NCBI GenBank assembly: GCA_965227145.1
Contig: OZ245730.1
Coordinates: 4,526,001-4,590,000 of the forward strand
Direction: 5' to 3'
From: JACKAQ01 sp965227145
GTDB lineage: Bacteria; Calditrichota; Calditrichia; RBG-13-44-9; J075
Length of the DNA: 64,000 bases
Shown one piece after another: positions 16,198 through 24,536 of this stretch (position 1 is its first letter; each line of letters begins with the position of its first letter). The notes under the pieces were generated by a model that did not search any database, was not told where the DNA came from, and worked only from the letters and a program-made list of their open reading frames with translations. The translations under genes were made by a program, and so were the position numbers.

Positions 16198-17319
16198 ATG
16201 TTTCGGAAAAAAATCATGTCACTTTTTGCAATGCTGGTGGTTGCGTTCGCTAATATTTCTCATGCGCAAACCACTGTTTATAATGAAAATATCGGCGTTC
16301 GGCTGGATAATTTCGGCGGCGTCAGAATTTTATCGGCAGACGGTATTGCACAAAATGACCGCGTTTCCCTGCTTTTCGGATCGGCAAATTCCGGAGTATT
16401 TGACTACCTGAAAGATGCGAGCAACGTAATTGCCGCAGCCGCGGTGGATACGCCGTTGCTGCAATTCAGTAATCAGGAAGTTGCTGTCGTAATCGATAAC
16501 GCCTACAGTAACGCCGCGCCGGACGTGGAAACAAAAATCAACGTATATTTATGGAACGACGGCGGTTACGCCCTCGCCCGGATTCGCACCATCAACAAAC
16601 AGGCGGATACGTTGCAGACGATTCCGGGGTTGGAAATTTTGCCGAAAGTGGGCGGTGTTTTCGGAAATGAAATTACGAATTCGGATGCATCGAGCGGGGT
16701 TGTTTCAACCTTTCGCGACGGTGCGCCGCTGGTTTCCGGCTACCAATTGCTTTCTGCGTTGCCGCAAAGTATTGTGGCGTTCGATTGGTTTTTCAATTAC
16801 AACCAGTCCGATGACAGTCTGCGGAAATGGCTGACAGCAGATACTATTTTTGCGGCAGATACAGCCGGCACATCAGGTTCCGTTGTTGTTGTGGGTGCAG
16901 ATGTCGTTCCGTTAGCACCCAGTGATTCGCTGGATATGTTTGTCGGTTTGGCGATCGGCAGCGATATTTCCGCGATGCAAAGCGAGCTGGCCAAAGCCGC
17001 ACAAAAATACAACAGCCTGTTTGTGGGCATCCCGCCGGTTGCGCAGGGCATTCCCGAAAATTTTGAACTTGCCCAAAATTACCCGAACCCGTTTAACCCG
17101 GAAACCCGCATTCCCTTCCAGATTCCGGCGCGGAGTCGCGTTTCGCTTTCGGTCTTCAATATTTTGGGGCAAAAAGTGGCATCGCTACTCAACGAAACGC
17201 TCGATGCCGGCAGTTACGAAATCCCGTTTAACGGCAGCAATTTGCCCAGCGGCGTTTATTTTGTTACCATTCAAGCCGGTGAGTTTCGCGCCGCAAAAAA
17301 AATGGTATTGATGAAATAG
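16198..17319 (+). CDS. Secreted protein with type IX-like C-terminal sorting domain
   Basis: From the ATG at 16198 the protein has 373 residues and a clear signal peptide (MFRKKIMSLFAMLVVAFANI, cut after SHA). The middle (~25-285) has no domain I recognise. The last ~85 residues are the C-terminal domain typical of type IX-like cargo: ELAQNYPNPFNPETRIPFQI, then FNILGQKV, PSGVYFVTI and the ending AKKMVLMK. It probably sits on or leaves the outer membrane. The same ending recurs in the genes at 56.3, 59.8 and 63.9 kb. Its neighbours do not suggest a function. Confidence 0.85.
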   Translation: MFRKKIMSLFAMLVVAFANISHAQTTVYNENIGVRLDNFGGVRILSADGIAQNDRVSLLFGSANSGVFDYLKDASNVIAAAAVDTPLLQFSNQEVAVVIDNAYSNAAPDVETKINVYLWNDGGYALARIRTINKQADTLQTIPGLEILPKVGGVFGNEITNSDASSGVVSTFRDGAPLVSGYQLLSALPQSIVAFDWFFNYNQSDDSLRKWLTADTIFAADTAGTSGSVVVVGADVVPLAPSDSLDMFVGLAIGSDISAMQSELAKAAQKYNSLFVGIPPVAQGIPENFELAQNYPNPFNPETRIPFQIPARSRVSLSVFNILGQKVASLLNETLDAGSYEIPFNGSNLPSGVYFVTIQAGEFRAAKKMVLMK

Positions 17320-17334
17320 TGAAATGAGGTTTTT

Positions 17335-18918
17335 TCAGCGAAGCGTGCGGAGCACTTCTTTGGCTGCGTTGAAACCGGGTGCGCCGGTTACGCCACCGCC
17401 GGGATGCGCGCCGGCACCGCAGAGAAACAGATTTTTGATCGGCGTGCGATGGCGTCCCCAACCCGCAACGGGACGCATAAACATGAGTTGATCGAGCGCC
17501 ATTTGACCGTGATAGCCGCAACCTTCCGCCAAACCGTAATCCCGTTCCCAATCCAGCGGCGTAATCAGCTGTTGCTGATCGATCGCATCCGGTAAATCCG
17601 GTGCATATTCCGCCAATGTTTGGATGATCGTTTCGGCGAGCGATTCCCGTTCGCTTTCCCAACTGCCGTTGCGCAATTGATACGGTGCATACTGCATGTT
17701 GATGTTCATGATGTGCTTGCCTTCCGGCGCCAAAGCCGGATCGGATATCGTCGGGATGACAATATCGAGCATCGGCTGACGCGCGAACTCACCATATTTG
17801 GCGGCATCGGATGCGCGTTCCAGATAATCAACGGACGACGAAATGATGATGTGACCGCTCAATTGTTTGGGATCGCCGCTGGCTGCGGTGAAAGTTGGCA
17901 ATCGCTTTAGCGCCAGATTCATCCGCGCGGTTACGCCGCGAAAGCGGATGTTTTGCACGTTGCGCACAAATCCCGGATCAAGATAGGGCGCACCGACGAG
18001 ATCAAAAAAAGTGGTTCGGGGATTGGCGTTGGAGATGATTGCTTTAGCGAACAGTTTTTCGCCGTCTTCCAGTCGGACGCCAACAGCTTCATCCTGATCG
18101 TTCACAAAAATCTGGTCCACCGGGCTGGCGACGCGAATTTCCGCACCGTTTTTCCGGGCAAATTCCGCCAGCGATTCCGCCAACCGGCCGATGCCGCCGC
18201 GAATAAACCAGCTCGATTTAAATCCGCCGTTTTCCCGCCCGGTGTAATGATACAGCATCAAAAATGCGGTTCCCGCCGCTCGCGGCCCGAGGTGACTGGC
18301 AGTGACGCCAATGGTGCTCAGCAAGCCTTTCAACGCGGCGCTCTGGAACCATTCATCGAGCAATTCGCTGGCGGAAAGCGGCAAAACACGCAGAAATTCC
18401 ATCATGTCTTTTTTGCCGAGTTGGCGAATTTTTAAGGCTGGCTGTGCCCATTCAACCAACTCCCGAACATTCAACGAATCGATATTCGGCGCACTGCGCA
18501 GCAACGCGGGGCGCAACGCCTGGCTCATTTTATTCATGGCGGTGTTGAATTTCAAAAATCGTTTGGCATCGTCCGGATAGAGCGTTTGCAGCTCCGAAAC
18601 CGTGCGATTCAGATCGCGCCAAAGGGTGATGGCTGTGCCGTCCGGCTGCGGTGCAAATACGGCGGCATCGCTCTGGAACACCTGCAATCCAGCAGCGACA
18701 AGTCCAAATTTTTCAATAATTTCCGGTAAAAACAACCCGGCATCTGTCGCGCCGGTATTTACCAAAAATTGCGGAAAAACTTCCTCAGTTGCAGCGGCGC
18801 CACCCAAATTGCGGCGTTGTTCCAGCACCAGCACTTTTTTTCGCGCACTTGCCAGCGAGGCCGCACACACCAGCCCGTTATGCCCGCCACCGATAATTAT
18901 TGCGTCGTAATTTGCCAT
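17335..18918 (-). CDS. FAD-dependent oxidoreductase, PYROXD2/phytoene-dehydrogenase-like (copy 1)
   Basis: Flavoprotein of 527 residues with an N-terminal Rossmann dinucleotide site (DAIIIGGGHNGLVCAASLA, then LVLEQRRNLGGAAATEE) and a C-terminal FAD-closing segment (FLCGAGAHPGGGVTGAPGFN). This layout is that of the CrtI/PYROXD2 amine-oxidase superfamily. No carotenoid gene is nearby, so phytoene is an unlikely substrate. It is the last gene of an operon with a homologous flavoprotein 20 bases upstream and a GcvT-like gene before that. The substrate is unknown; an amine or a methylated compound is suggested only by the GcvT partner. Confidence 0.85.
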   Translation of the reverse strand: MANYDAIIIGGGHNGLVCAASLASARKKVLVLEQRRNLGGAAATEEVFPQFLVNTGATDAGLFLPEIIEKFGLVAAGLQVFQSDAAVFAPQPDGTAITLWRDLNRTVSELQTLYPDDAKRFLKFNTAMNKMSQALRPALLRSAPNIDSLNVRELVEWAQPALKIRQLGKKDMMEFLRVLPLSASELLDEWFQSAALKGLLSTIGVTASHLGPRAAGTAFLMLYHYTGRENGGFKSSWFIRGGIGRLAESLAEFARKNGAEIRVASPVDQIFVNDQDEAVGVRLEDGEKLFAKAIISNANPRTTFFDLVGAPYLDPGFVRNVQNIRFRGVTARMNLALKRLPTFTAASGDPKQLSGHIIISSSVDYLERASDAAKYGEFARQPMLDIVIPTISDPALAPEGKHIMNINMQYAPYQLRNGSWESERESLAETIIQTLAEYAPDLPDAIDQQQLITPLDWERDYGLAEGCGYHGQMALDQLMFMRPVAGWGRHRTPIKNLFLCGAGAHPGGGVTGAPGFNAAKEVLRTLR

Positions 18919-18938
18919 ATTCAGTAATTTTCAATTGT

Positions 18939-20531
18939 TCAGCGATTGATGCCGTGTTTGAGATCATTTATTATTTCCAACGCTGCCAGCCGTCCCGGTG
19001 CGCCCATAATTCCGCCGCCGGGATGCGTGCCGGAGCCGCATTGGTAATAGCCTTTGATGGGCGTGCGGTATTTTGCCCAGCCCGCCGCCGGTCGCAGAAA
19101 AAACAGCTGCGAAAGGCTCAATTCACCCTGAAAAATGTTGCCCTGCGTCAATCCGGTGGTTTCCTCGATATCTGCCGGAGTGATTACCTGACGGTGCAAA
19201 ATCAAATTTTTGATATTCGGGAAAAACTTGCTGAGCGTGTTCACCACCGAATCGCCAAACGCCTCGCGCTGGTCGCGCCAGTTGCCCTCGCTCAATTCGT
19301 ACGGCGCATATTGCACAAAACAGGACATCACGTGCTTTCCGGGCGGCGCCATCGCCGGATCAATCATCGATGGAATGATGATATCCATATACGGCTCGCG
19401 GGAAAATCGCCCGTATTTTGCATCGTCGTAAGCACGTTCCAGATAATCGACACTCGGACTGATGGATATCGCGCCGCGCAAATGCGGACCGACACCCGGC
19501 AGGCAAGCCAGTTCCGGCAAACCATCCAGCGCCAGATTCACTTTCCCGGATGAACCGCGATACCGGAATTTTTTGATCGATTTGCGCAAATCCGCCGGCA
19601 AATGCTCTTTCTCAACCATCCGCAAAAATGTGTGATACGGGTCCAGCGCCGAAACCACCAGATCAGCCTCAATTTCCTCGCCGGTGTTCAACGCGACACC
19701 GGTTGCTTTCCCGTTTTTGATGATCACCTGCTCCACCGATGCCAGCGTGCGAATTTCCACACCAAACGATTGGGCAGCCGCGGCAATAGCGTTCGCGACC
19801 GAACCGGTGCCGCCGCGGGCAAATCCCCAGGCCCGGAAATTACCGTCGATTTCGCCCATGTAATGGTGCAGCAACACATACGCCGATCCCGGTGAACGCG
19901 GTCCCAAAAACGTTCCGATGATGCCGCTCGCGGATAGCGTGGCAATCAGCGGATCGCTCTCGAACCAGCGCTCCAGAAAATCCGCGCTGCTCATCGTCAT
20001 AATTTTGATCAGTTGATACACCTGTTCGGTGGGTAATTTCAACATGGTTTTGGCAACATCGAACAATCCGTACAAATCGCCGGGACGATTGGACGACGGG
20101 TCCGGCGGCACAATGCCCAACAGCGGCTTTACGGCTTTCGCCAGAAAATGCATTTCGCGACCGTATTCGGCATACGCTTCTGCATCGCCCGGCGAAAATT
20201 TGGCGATATTCCGGCGCGTTTTGTTGGGATCGCCATCGCGATAGAGGTAGTTGCCATCCGGCAGCGGCGTGAGGGTGCTTTCCAGCGGCAACATCATCAG
20301 CCCGTGTTTGGGCAGCGATAAATCGCGGATAATTTCCGGGCGCAGCAAACTGACCACATACGAAAAAACGCTATATTTGAATCCCGGAAAAATTTCTTCG
20401 GTTACGGTTGCGCCGCCAACGAGGTGACGCCGCTCCAGCACCAGCACTTTTTTCCCGGCTTTGGCGAGATACGCGGCATTTACCAGCCCGTTGTGACCGC
20501 CGCCAATAACTATGGCATCGTATTTTTTCAT
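18939..20531 (-). CDS. FAD-dependent oxidoreductase, PYROXD2/phytoene-dehydrogenase-like (copy 2)
   Basis: Paralogue of the next gene, 530 residues. It has the same dinucleotide motif (DAIVIGGGHNGLVNAAYLA ... RRHLVGGATVTEE) and C-terminal FAD loop (YQCGSGTHPGGGIMGAPG). The blocks FLGPRSPGSAYVLLHHYMGE and ISPSVDYLERAYDDAKYG also match copy 1 (LGPRAAGTAFLMLYHYTG, SSSVDYLERASDAAKYG). The pair probably arose by tandem duplication and then diverged; they could form a heteromer or act on successive substrates. It lies 38 bases after the GcvT-like gene. Confidence 0.86.
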   Translation of the reverse strand: MKKYDAIVIGGGHNGLVNAAYLAKAGKKVLVLERRHLVGGATVTEEIFPGFKYSVFSYVVSLLRPEIIRDLSLPKHGLMMLPLESTLTPLPDGNYLYRDGDPNKTRRNIAKFSPGDAEAYAEYGREMHFLAKAVKPLLGIVPPDPSSNRPGDLYGLFDVAKTMLKLPTEQVYQLIKIMTMSSADFLERWFESDPLIATLSASGIIGTFLGPRSPGSAYVLLHHYMGEIDGNFRAWGFARGGTGSVANAIAAAAQSFGVEIRTLASVEQVIIKNGKATGVALNTGEEIEADLVVSALDPYHTFLRMVEKEHLPADLRKSIKKFRYRGSSGKVNLALDGLPELACLPGVGPHLRGAISISPSVDYLERAYDDAKYGRFSREPYMDIIIPSMIDPAMAPPGKHVMSCFVQYAPYELSEGNWRDQREAFGDSVVNTLSKFFPNIKNLILHRQVITPADIEETTGLTQGNIFQGELSLSQLFFLRPAAGWAKYRTPIKGYYQCGSGTHPGGGIMGAPGRLAALEIINDLKHGINR

Positions 20532-20569
20532 CGTTTTTTTGCTTCCCGGCTGCGATTGCCGGCTGTTTT

Positions 20570-21787
20570 TTATTCTTCTATTTTGGTTCCGGAAATATTC
20601 AGCCGTTTGCGTTCCGGGTTGAAAAACGGCAATTTGGTGACTATCGCGGGAATTTTGTGCCGGGTGTATTGCACAGTCAATTCCATTTCAAGATTTTTCC
20701 CTGGTACTGCAAACGGTGTTTCCAGCGTTGCTAAAGCAATGTATTTTTTTAAGATAGGCGAGAACGTCCGGCTGGTTGCCTGCCCAACCTGTTTCCCGTT
20801 GGCATAAACGGGCACGCCATCGCGGGAGGCGCGTCCGGCAATTTGCGGTGCCAGCCCGGCTTCGTTGAATCGTTTTTCGATCACTTCCCAATCGGCGGTC
20901 AAACCGACCAGTTGCCATTTTGGCCCGCGCTTTTTCTCGTCGATCAGCGCGCGTTGCCCGACAAATCGTTTTTTGCGAAGCTGCACCGCCCAACCCAATC
21001 CGGCTTCGAACGGCGTTGCGGTTTGGGCATCGATGAGCGCGCGGTTGGCGGAAACGTAATCCACATCGTTGAGAATCAGCCCTGCTTCTACGCGGGCGAT
21101 ATCCATCGCTGCCAGTCCGGCCGGCGTGATGCCGTATGCGCGACCGGATGCCATCAAAATATCCCACAGCCGTTCCGCGTGATGATAATCCACCCAGATT
21201 TCGTACCCCAAATCGCCGGTGTAACCGGTGCGGGTGATGACCGTTTGCACGTCGTCTATTTTTGTTTCCAGCAAATGGAAAAACCGCAACGATGCCACAT
21301 CGCCGTCCGTGACAACCTCGCTCAAAATTGCCCGGGCATTCGGTCCCTGCAGCGAGAGTGTGGCTATTTTTTCGGTGATGTCCGTTACGGTCGCGTTCAT
21401 GCCAAAACCGCAATCCCGGAACCAGCGCCAGTTGGGCTGCGCAGATGTGATGCGGAATCGCTCTTCGGAAAATCGCTGAACGGTGCCGTCATCCATCATT
21501 CGCCCGAATTCATCGCACCACGGCGTGTAGAGCACCTGTCCGATTTTGCATTTGCTCACATCGCGCGTAATAATGCGATCTACCAACTTCGAAGCATCTG
21601 CGCCGCTGATTTCGTATTTGAACAGCGGTGTCACATCGATCAACGCTGCGGCGTTGCGAATCGCAAAATACTCGAATTCGTGACTTTTTTCGTATGTCAC
21701 AGCGGCAAGATATCCCGCCCAATCCCGCCATTCCATACTCCGGCAAAGCGGAGCGGTGCGAGAGTGAAAGGGCGTTGGCAATGGCAT
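20570..21787 (-). CDS. GcvT-family aminomethyltransferase-like protein
   Basis: Folate-binding protein of the GcvT family, 405 residues. The N-terminal domain carries ALIDVTPLFKYEISGADA and GYTGDLGYEIWV; the C-terminal barrel has the family's VGQATSR motif. True GcvT works with GcvH and GcvP, but no gcvH or gcvP is here. Related proteins include DmdA (DMSP demethylase) and the folate domains of dimethylglycine and sarcosine dehydrogenases, so it may take a methyl or aminomethyl group from a substrate oxidised by the two flavoproteins downstream (inference). AAAGGAG five bases upstream supports the start. Confidence 0.82.
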   Translation of the reverse strand: MPLPTPFHSRTAPLCRSMEWRDWAGYLAAVTYEKSHEFEYFAIRNAAALIDVTPLFKYEISGADASKLVDRIITRDVSKCKIGQVLYTPWCDEFGRMMDDGTVQRFSEERFRITSAQPNWRWFRDCGFGMNATVTDITEKIATLSLQGPNARAILSEVVTDGDVASLRFFHLLETKIDDVQTVITRTGYTGDLGYEIWVDYHHAERLWDILMASGRAYGITPAGLAAMDIARVEAGLILNDVDYVSANRALIDAQTATPFEAGLGWAVQLRKKRFVGQRALIDEKKRGPKWQLVGLTADWEVIEKRFNEAGLAPQIAGRASRDGVPVYANGKQVGQATSRTFSPILKKYIALATLETPFAVPGKNLEMELTVQYTRHKIPAIVTKLPFFNPERKRLNISGTKIEE

Positions 21788-21812
21788 TCAGACTCCTTTG
21801 ATCCGGTTCATT

Positions 21813-22361
21813 CTATTCATATTGTATTTGTGGGAAATCTTTGGCGGCTTTAATCCGGTTCACCTGAATAATATGATGCCTCAGGTGATTATCAATAAAA
21901 TCGAACATTTGGAAAACATTTAAATATCCGGCAATCAGATGTTTGTAAATCGCACTGTCCAAATGGTTTTCTGTTAATTTTCCGAGCATCGATTCGAGCG
22001 CATCGCGGTTATCGTTCCAGCGTTTGGCAACATCCCAAAACGTCATCGCGCGGACCGGCTGCGCAAGTCCCTGCGGCGCTTTCACTTTCACCGGCGTCCG
22101 GAGTGCAGCATTCAGCAATTTGCTGCGAATTTTTGCACCAAAACCGGCGTTGGGAAAAGTGGTAGCCTGCAGTTTTTTTTCCAAATATTGCAAAACAGCC
22201 GATTCCACCAGCATCAAATGTTGAAGCACCTGAACAATGCTCCAGGCATCGTATGCCGGGCGAAAAGCCATTTGCGCCTCATCCAAATCCTGAACATCCA
22301 CTAACAATTGCTGCCGCAACTGTTCGGACTGTTCAAATCGTTCCCGAATAGCCGGAACCAA
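21813..22361 (-). CDS. DinB-superfamily protein
   Basis: A 182-residue four-helix-bundle protein of the DinB/YfiT type. Possible metal-binding His residues occur in VLQHLMLVE and in FDNHLRHHI near the C-terminus, with WSIVQVLQHL typical of the first helix. Family members are often metal-dependent thiol transferases (for example with bacillithiol or mycothiol) or have no known role. It starts at TTG (22361) with GGGAG nine bases upstream, and ends 25 bases before the GcvT-like gene, so it may share that transcript. Confidence 0.8.
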   Translation of the reverse strand: MVPAIRERFEQSEQLRQQLLVDVQDLDEAQMAFRPAYDAWSIVQVLQHLMLVESAVLQYLEKKLQATTFPNAGFGAKIRSKLLNAALRTPVKVKAPQGLAQPVRAMTFWDVAKRWNDNRDALESMLGKLTENHLDSAIYKHLIAGYLNVFQMFDFIDNHLRHHIIQVNRIKAAKDFPQIQYE

Positions 22362-22445
22362 TTATATTTTCTCCCTTCAATCGCTGTTCTCCAAAACAAC
22401 TAAAGATAAGCGTTTTGAAACAATAGGCAAGAGAAATTGCGCGAT

Positions 22446-24266
22446 TTATCGGTCAGAAAACTGCGAAGATCGCAGTTGGATTCGTCGCTCGAGGCGTTGA
22501 TAACGTTGAATATTTTGGTGGGCAGATTGTTGAATTTGTGAATAAAACAACCCGTACAGCAGCAGATGGAACAAATTGGTTTTATGTTCAGCCTGTTTTA
22601 AGTGATTGATTTTTTTGAGCAATTTGTGCTCTTTCAGCTGTTCCCGGCGGGAGCGCCAAAATTGCGGTGCGAACATCCGCACCAGATCGCCTTTGGCGTG
22701 TTTTTTGAGCACAGCGCCAATTGAATGTTGGGAAAATTCCTGCCAGGTTAACCGAGATTGGCGAACGGCGGGCACAATTTCCGTTTCGGGAATTCCCGCT
22801 TTTTCCGCCACCCAGCGCGATGCGCTGAATACGTTTTCCGGCGCTTCCCAATAGCTGCCGGGCACTTTGCCCAGTTCCCACGGATAGTAGCGTCCCGGAA
22901 AAGCCGCGGAAATCGCCCGGAAAATATTTTTCGCAAAGCGTTTTTCGAACACTGTTGCCAGCCCGAATTCGCTGAACGTTTTGCGGGTCAGCTCGCGGGT
23001 GCGCACTTTTTCCGGCAGCTCGTCCGGATGCCAGTTTTTTTGGTCGATCATCCAGCGGATTGCTGCCGCGGCAGTGTCGTTATTCCAGAATTCGAAAGGC
23101 ACTTTGCCCAATTCCCACGGCTGTTTTTCGGGATACGCCTCCGCCAACGCCCGGGAAACCGAGTTGTAAAATGTGTTGAACATATACGACAATCCGTTTG
23201 CCGCAAAATCGTCACGGCCGGGAGAATTGCGGAACAGCGCGTCCGGATTCAGCTTCAGCCGTTTTTCCACCAGCCAGCAAATTGCGTCCACCCGGTTTTG
23301 GGGATCATCCCAAAATTGCGGGGCAATTTTACTGTTTTGCCACGGCGCAATCGCAGCCGGAAACGCATTCAGCAGCACGCGATTGGCGGAATAATTGAAA
23401 TAGCGATAAACACTTTGCAATTTGTGGCGGATAAAAAACGTTTCATCTTTTTGATCGAGAACATGTTCCGGCGATAGTTGCAACGTTTCGAACAGCGTTT
23501 GAACCATCATCGCGGCGCGATTATCGCCATCCGTTTGCAAAAAAGCGACGGGCAAACTGCGTTCCATTCCCAAATAAAATTGCAGGAAAATGTGGCGAAT
23601 TTCCGCATCGCTGAGCAATTGCCCGCTATCGATTTGCGCGAAATTCACAAAATTACCCGACGGGAAATGGGTTTTCAGCAGTTGCAACCGCTGTTCAATG
23701 CTTTCAGCGATTTCGGCGAAACTGCGATTTTGGGCAGATTGCCACCAATAGCTCAACTGATGCTGCCATTCCGGGAAAACCGGCGCGATAATTTTCTGCA
23801 GATATTCGCAGGATTCGCGGGAAATCAGGTTTTCGAGCGCATCTGCAAGTTCCGGTTGCGGCGATTCCTCAGCGATTTCCGGCTCGTCCGCCAGCCATTC
23901 CGTATCGCCGTTCAGCGCATCGATGGATACAAATCGTTTTTTGCGGATGTCCGGAAAAAACAAACGTTTAACTTCGTCAATCGCTGATAAAATGAGGGGT
24001 TGGTAAACCGACGGCTCGAACGGGACTTGCTGAATTAGCAGCACAACCGGCTCGTGCCCGATCACAGAAAGGCACAAATCGTCGAGCTCTGCGCTGATTT
24101 CACTGTTGTATCCGCGCTGCCGGAAATCGCGGTGCAGCAACGTTTCAACCAGTTGCAACGTGCTCTGATAATTTCTGGAAATTACATCTGTAGTTAGCGA
24201 CATCCCAATCTCCGTTTGGCTTTTTCCCAACGCATTGATCAACGGTTGAAATTTTGAAAAGTTCAC
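22446..24266 (-). CDS. Unknown protein with three W-E-L-G-K-V-P repeats
   Basis: A 606-residue protein I cannot assign. Residues ~1-270 have no known domain; they look soluble and helical. Residues ~285-540 hold at least three ~76-residue repeats. Each has a helix ending in A-[FY]-P, then PW-x-x-x-K-[IV]-[AP]-x-x-[FY]-W (W near 309, 384 and 463), then a helix with A-x-x-W-[LMV]. Copy 2 reads AYPEKQPWELGKVPFEFW and copy 3 AFPGRYYPWELGKVPGSYW. This resembles repeats in Firmicutes DUF4046-type proteins and homing-endonuclease-associated repeats, which would suggest nucleic-acid binding, but that is a memory-based comparison. The basic, Lys-rich C-terminus fits such binding. Confidence 0.75.
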   Translation of the reverse strand: MNFSKFQPLINALGKSQTEIGMSLTTDVISRNYQSTLQLVETLLHRDFRQRGYNSEISAELDDLCLSVIGHEPVVLLIQQVPFEPSVYQPLILSAIDEVKRLFFPDIRKKRFVSIDALNGDTEWLADEPEIAEESPQPELADALENLISRESCEYLQKIIAPVFPEWQHQLSYWWQSAQNRSFAEIAESIEQRLQLLKTHFPSGNFVNFAQIDSGQLLSDAEIRHIFLQFYLGMERSLPVAFLQTDGDNRAAMMVQTLFETLQLSPEHVLDQKDETFFIRHKLQSVYRYFNYSANRVLLNAFPAAIAPWQNSKIAPQFWDDPQNRVDAICWLVEKRLKLNPDALFRNSPGRDDFAANGLSYMFNTFYNSVSRALAEAYPEKQPWELGKVPFEFWNNDTAAAAIRWMIDQKNWHPDELPEKVRTRELTRKTFSEFGLATVFEKRFAKNIFRAISAAFPGRYYPWELGKVPGSYWEAPENVFSASRWVAEKAGIPETEIVPAVRQSRLTWQEFSQHSIGAVLKKHAKGDLVRMFAPQFWRSRREQLKEHKLLKKINHLKQAEHKTNLFHLLLYGLFYSQIQQSAHQNIQRYQRLERRIQLRSSQFSDR

Positions 24267-24380
24267 ACCAAACGGGTATTTGTGGCAAGATTTGCGCTTT
24301 TCGACAGATTTTTTGGGGGTAATTTTTGAATGATTAATAATTTTCGGAATTTGGGTTGCGCGCTATTCATTGATGGCGTT

Positions 24381-24437
24381 GAATCCCTGCCTTCGCAGAA
24401 ATGGCATCAGCCAGGTCATTCCTGCGAAGGCAGGAAT
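24381..24437. repeat. REP-like palindromic element, two inverted copies
   Basis: Two inverted copies of a ~22-base unit (centred on CTGCCTTCGCAG, 24387-24398, and CTGCGAAGGCAG, 24422-24433) lie 23 bases apart between two minus-strand genes. Each copy is itself partly palindromic (CCTGC-GAAG-GCAGG). Such units are commonly dispersed in intergenic DNA. Apart from this and the YfcC terminator, the 24267-24536 stretch has no gene. Confidence 0.7.
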
Positions 24438-24489
24438 CTCCCGGTGTTCAGCACTCTATTTTTCAGCTATCTAAACACAAATTCTCATT

Positions 24490-24518
24490 AAAAAAAGGGG
24501 CAAACGCGTGTTTACCCC
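24490..24518 (-). terminator. Rho-independent terminator of the YfcC-type gene
   Basis: On the minus strand GGGGTAAAC-ACGC-GTTTGCCCC (one mismatch) is followed by seven T (24496-24490). It lies 18 bases past the stop codon of the carrier gene. Confidence 0.72.
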
Positions 24519-24536
24519 AAACAATATTTGTTCAAC

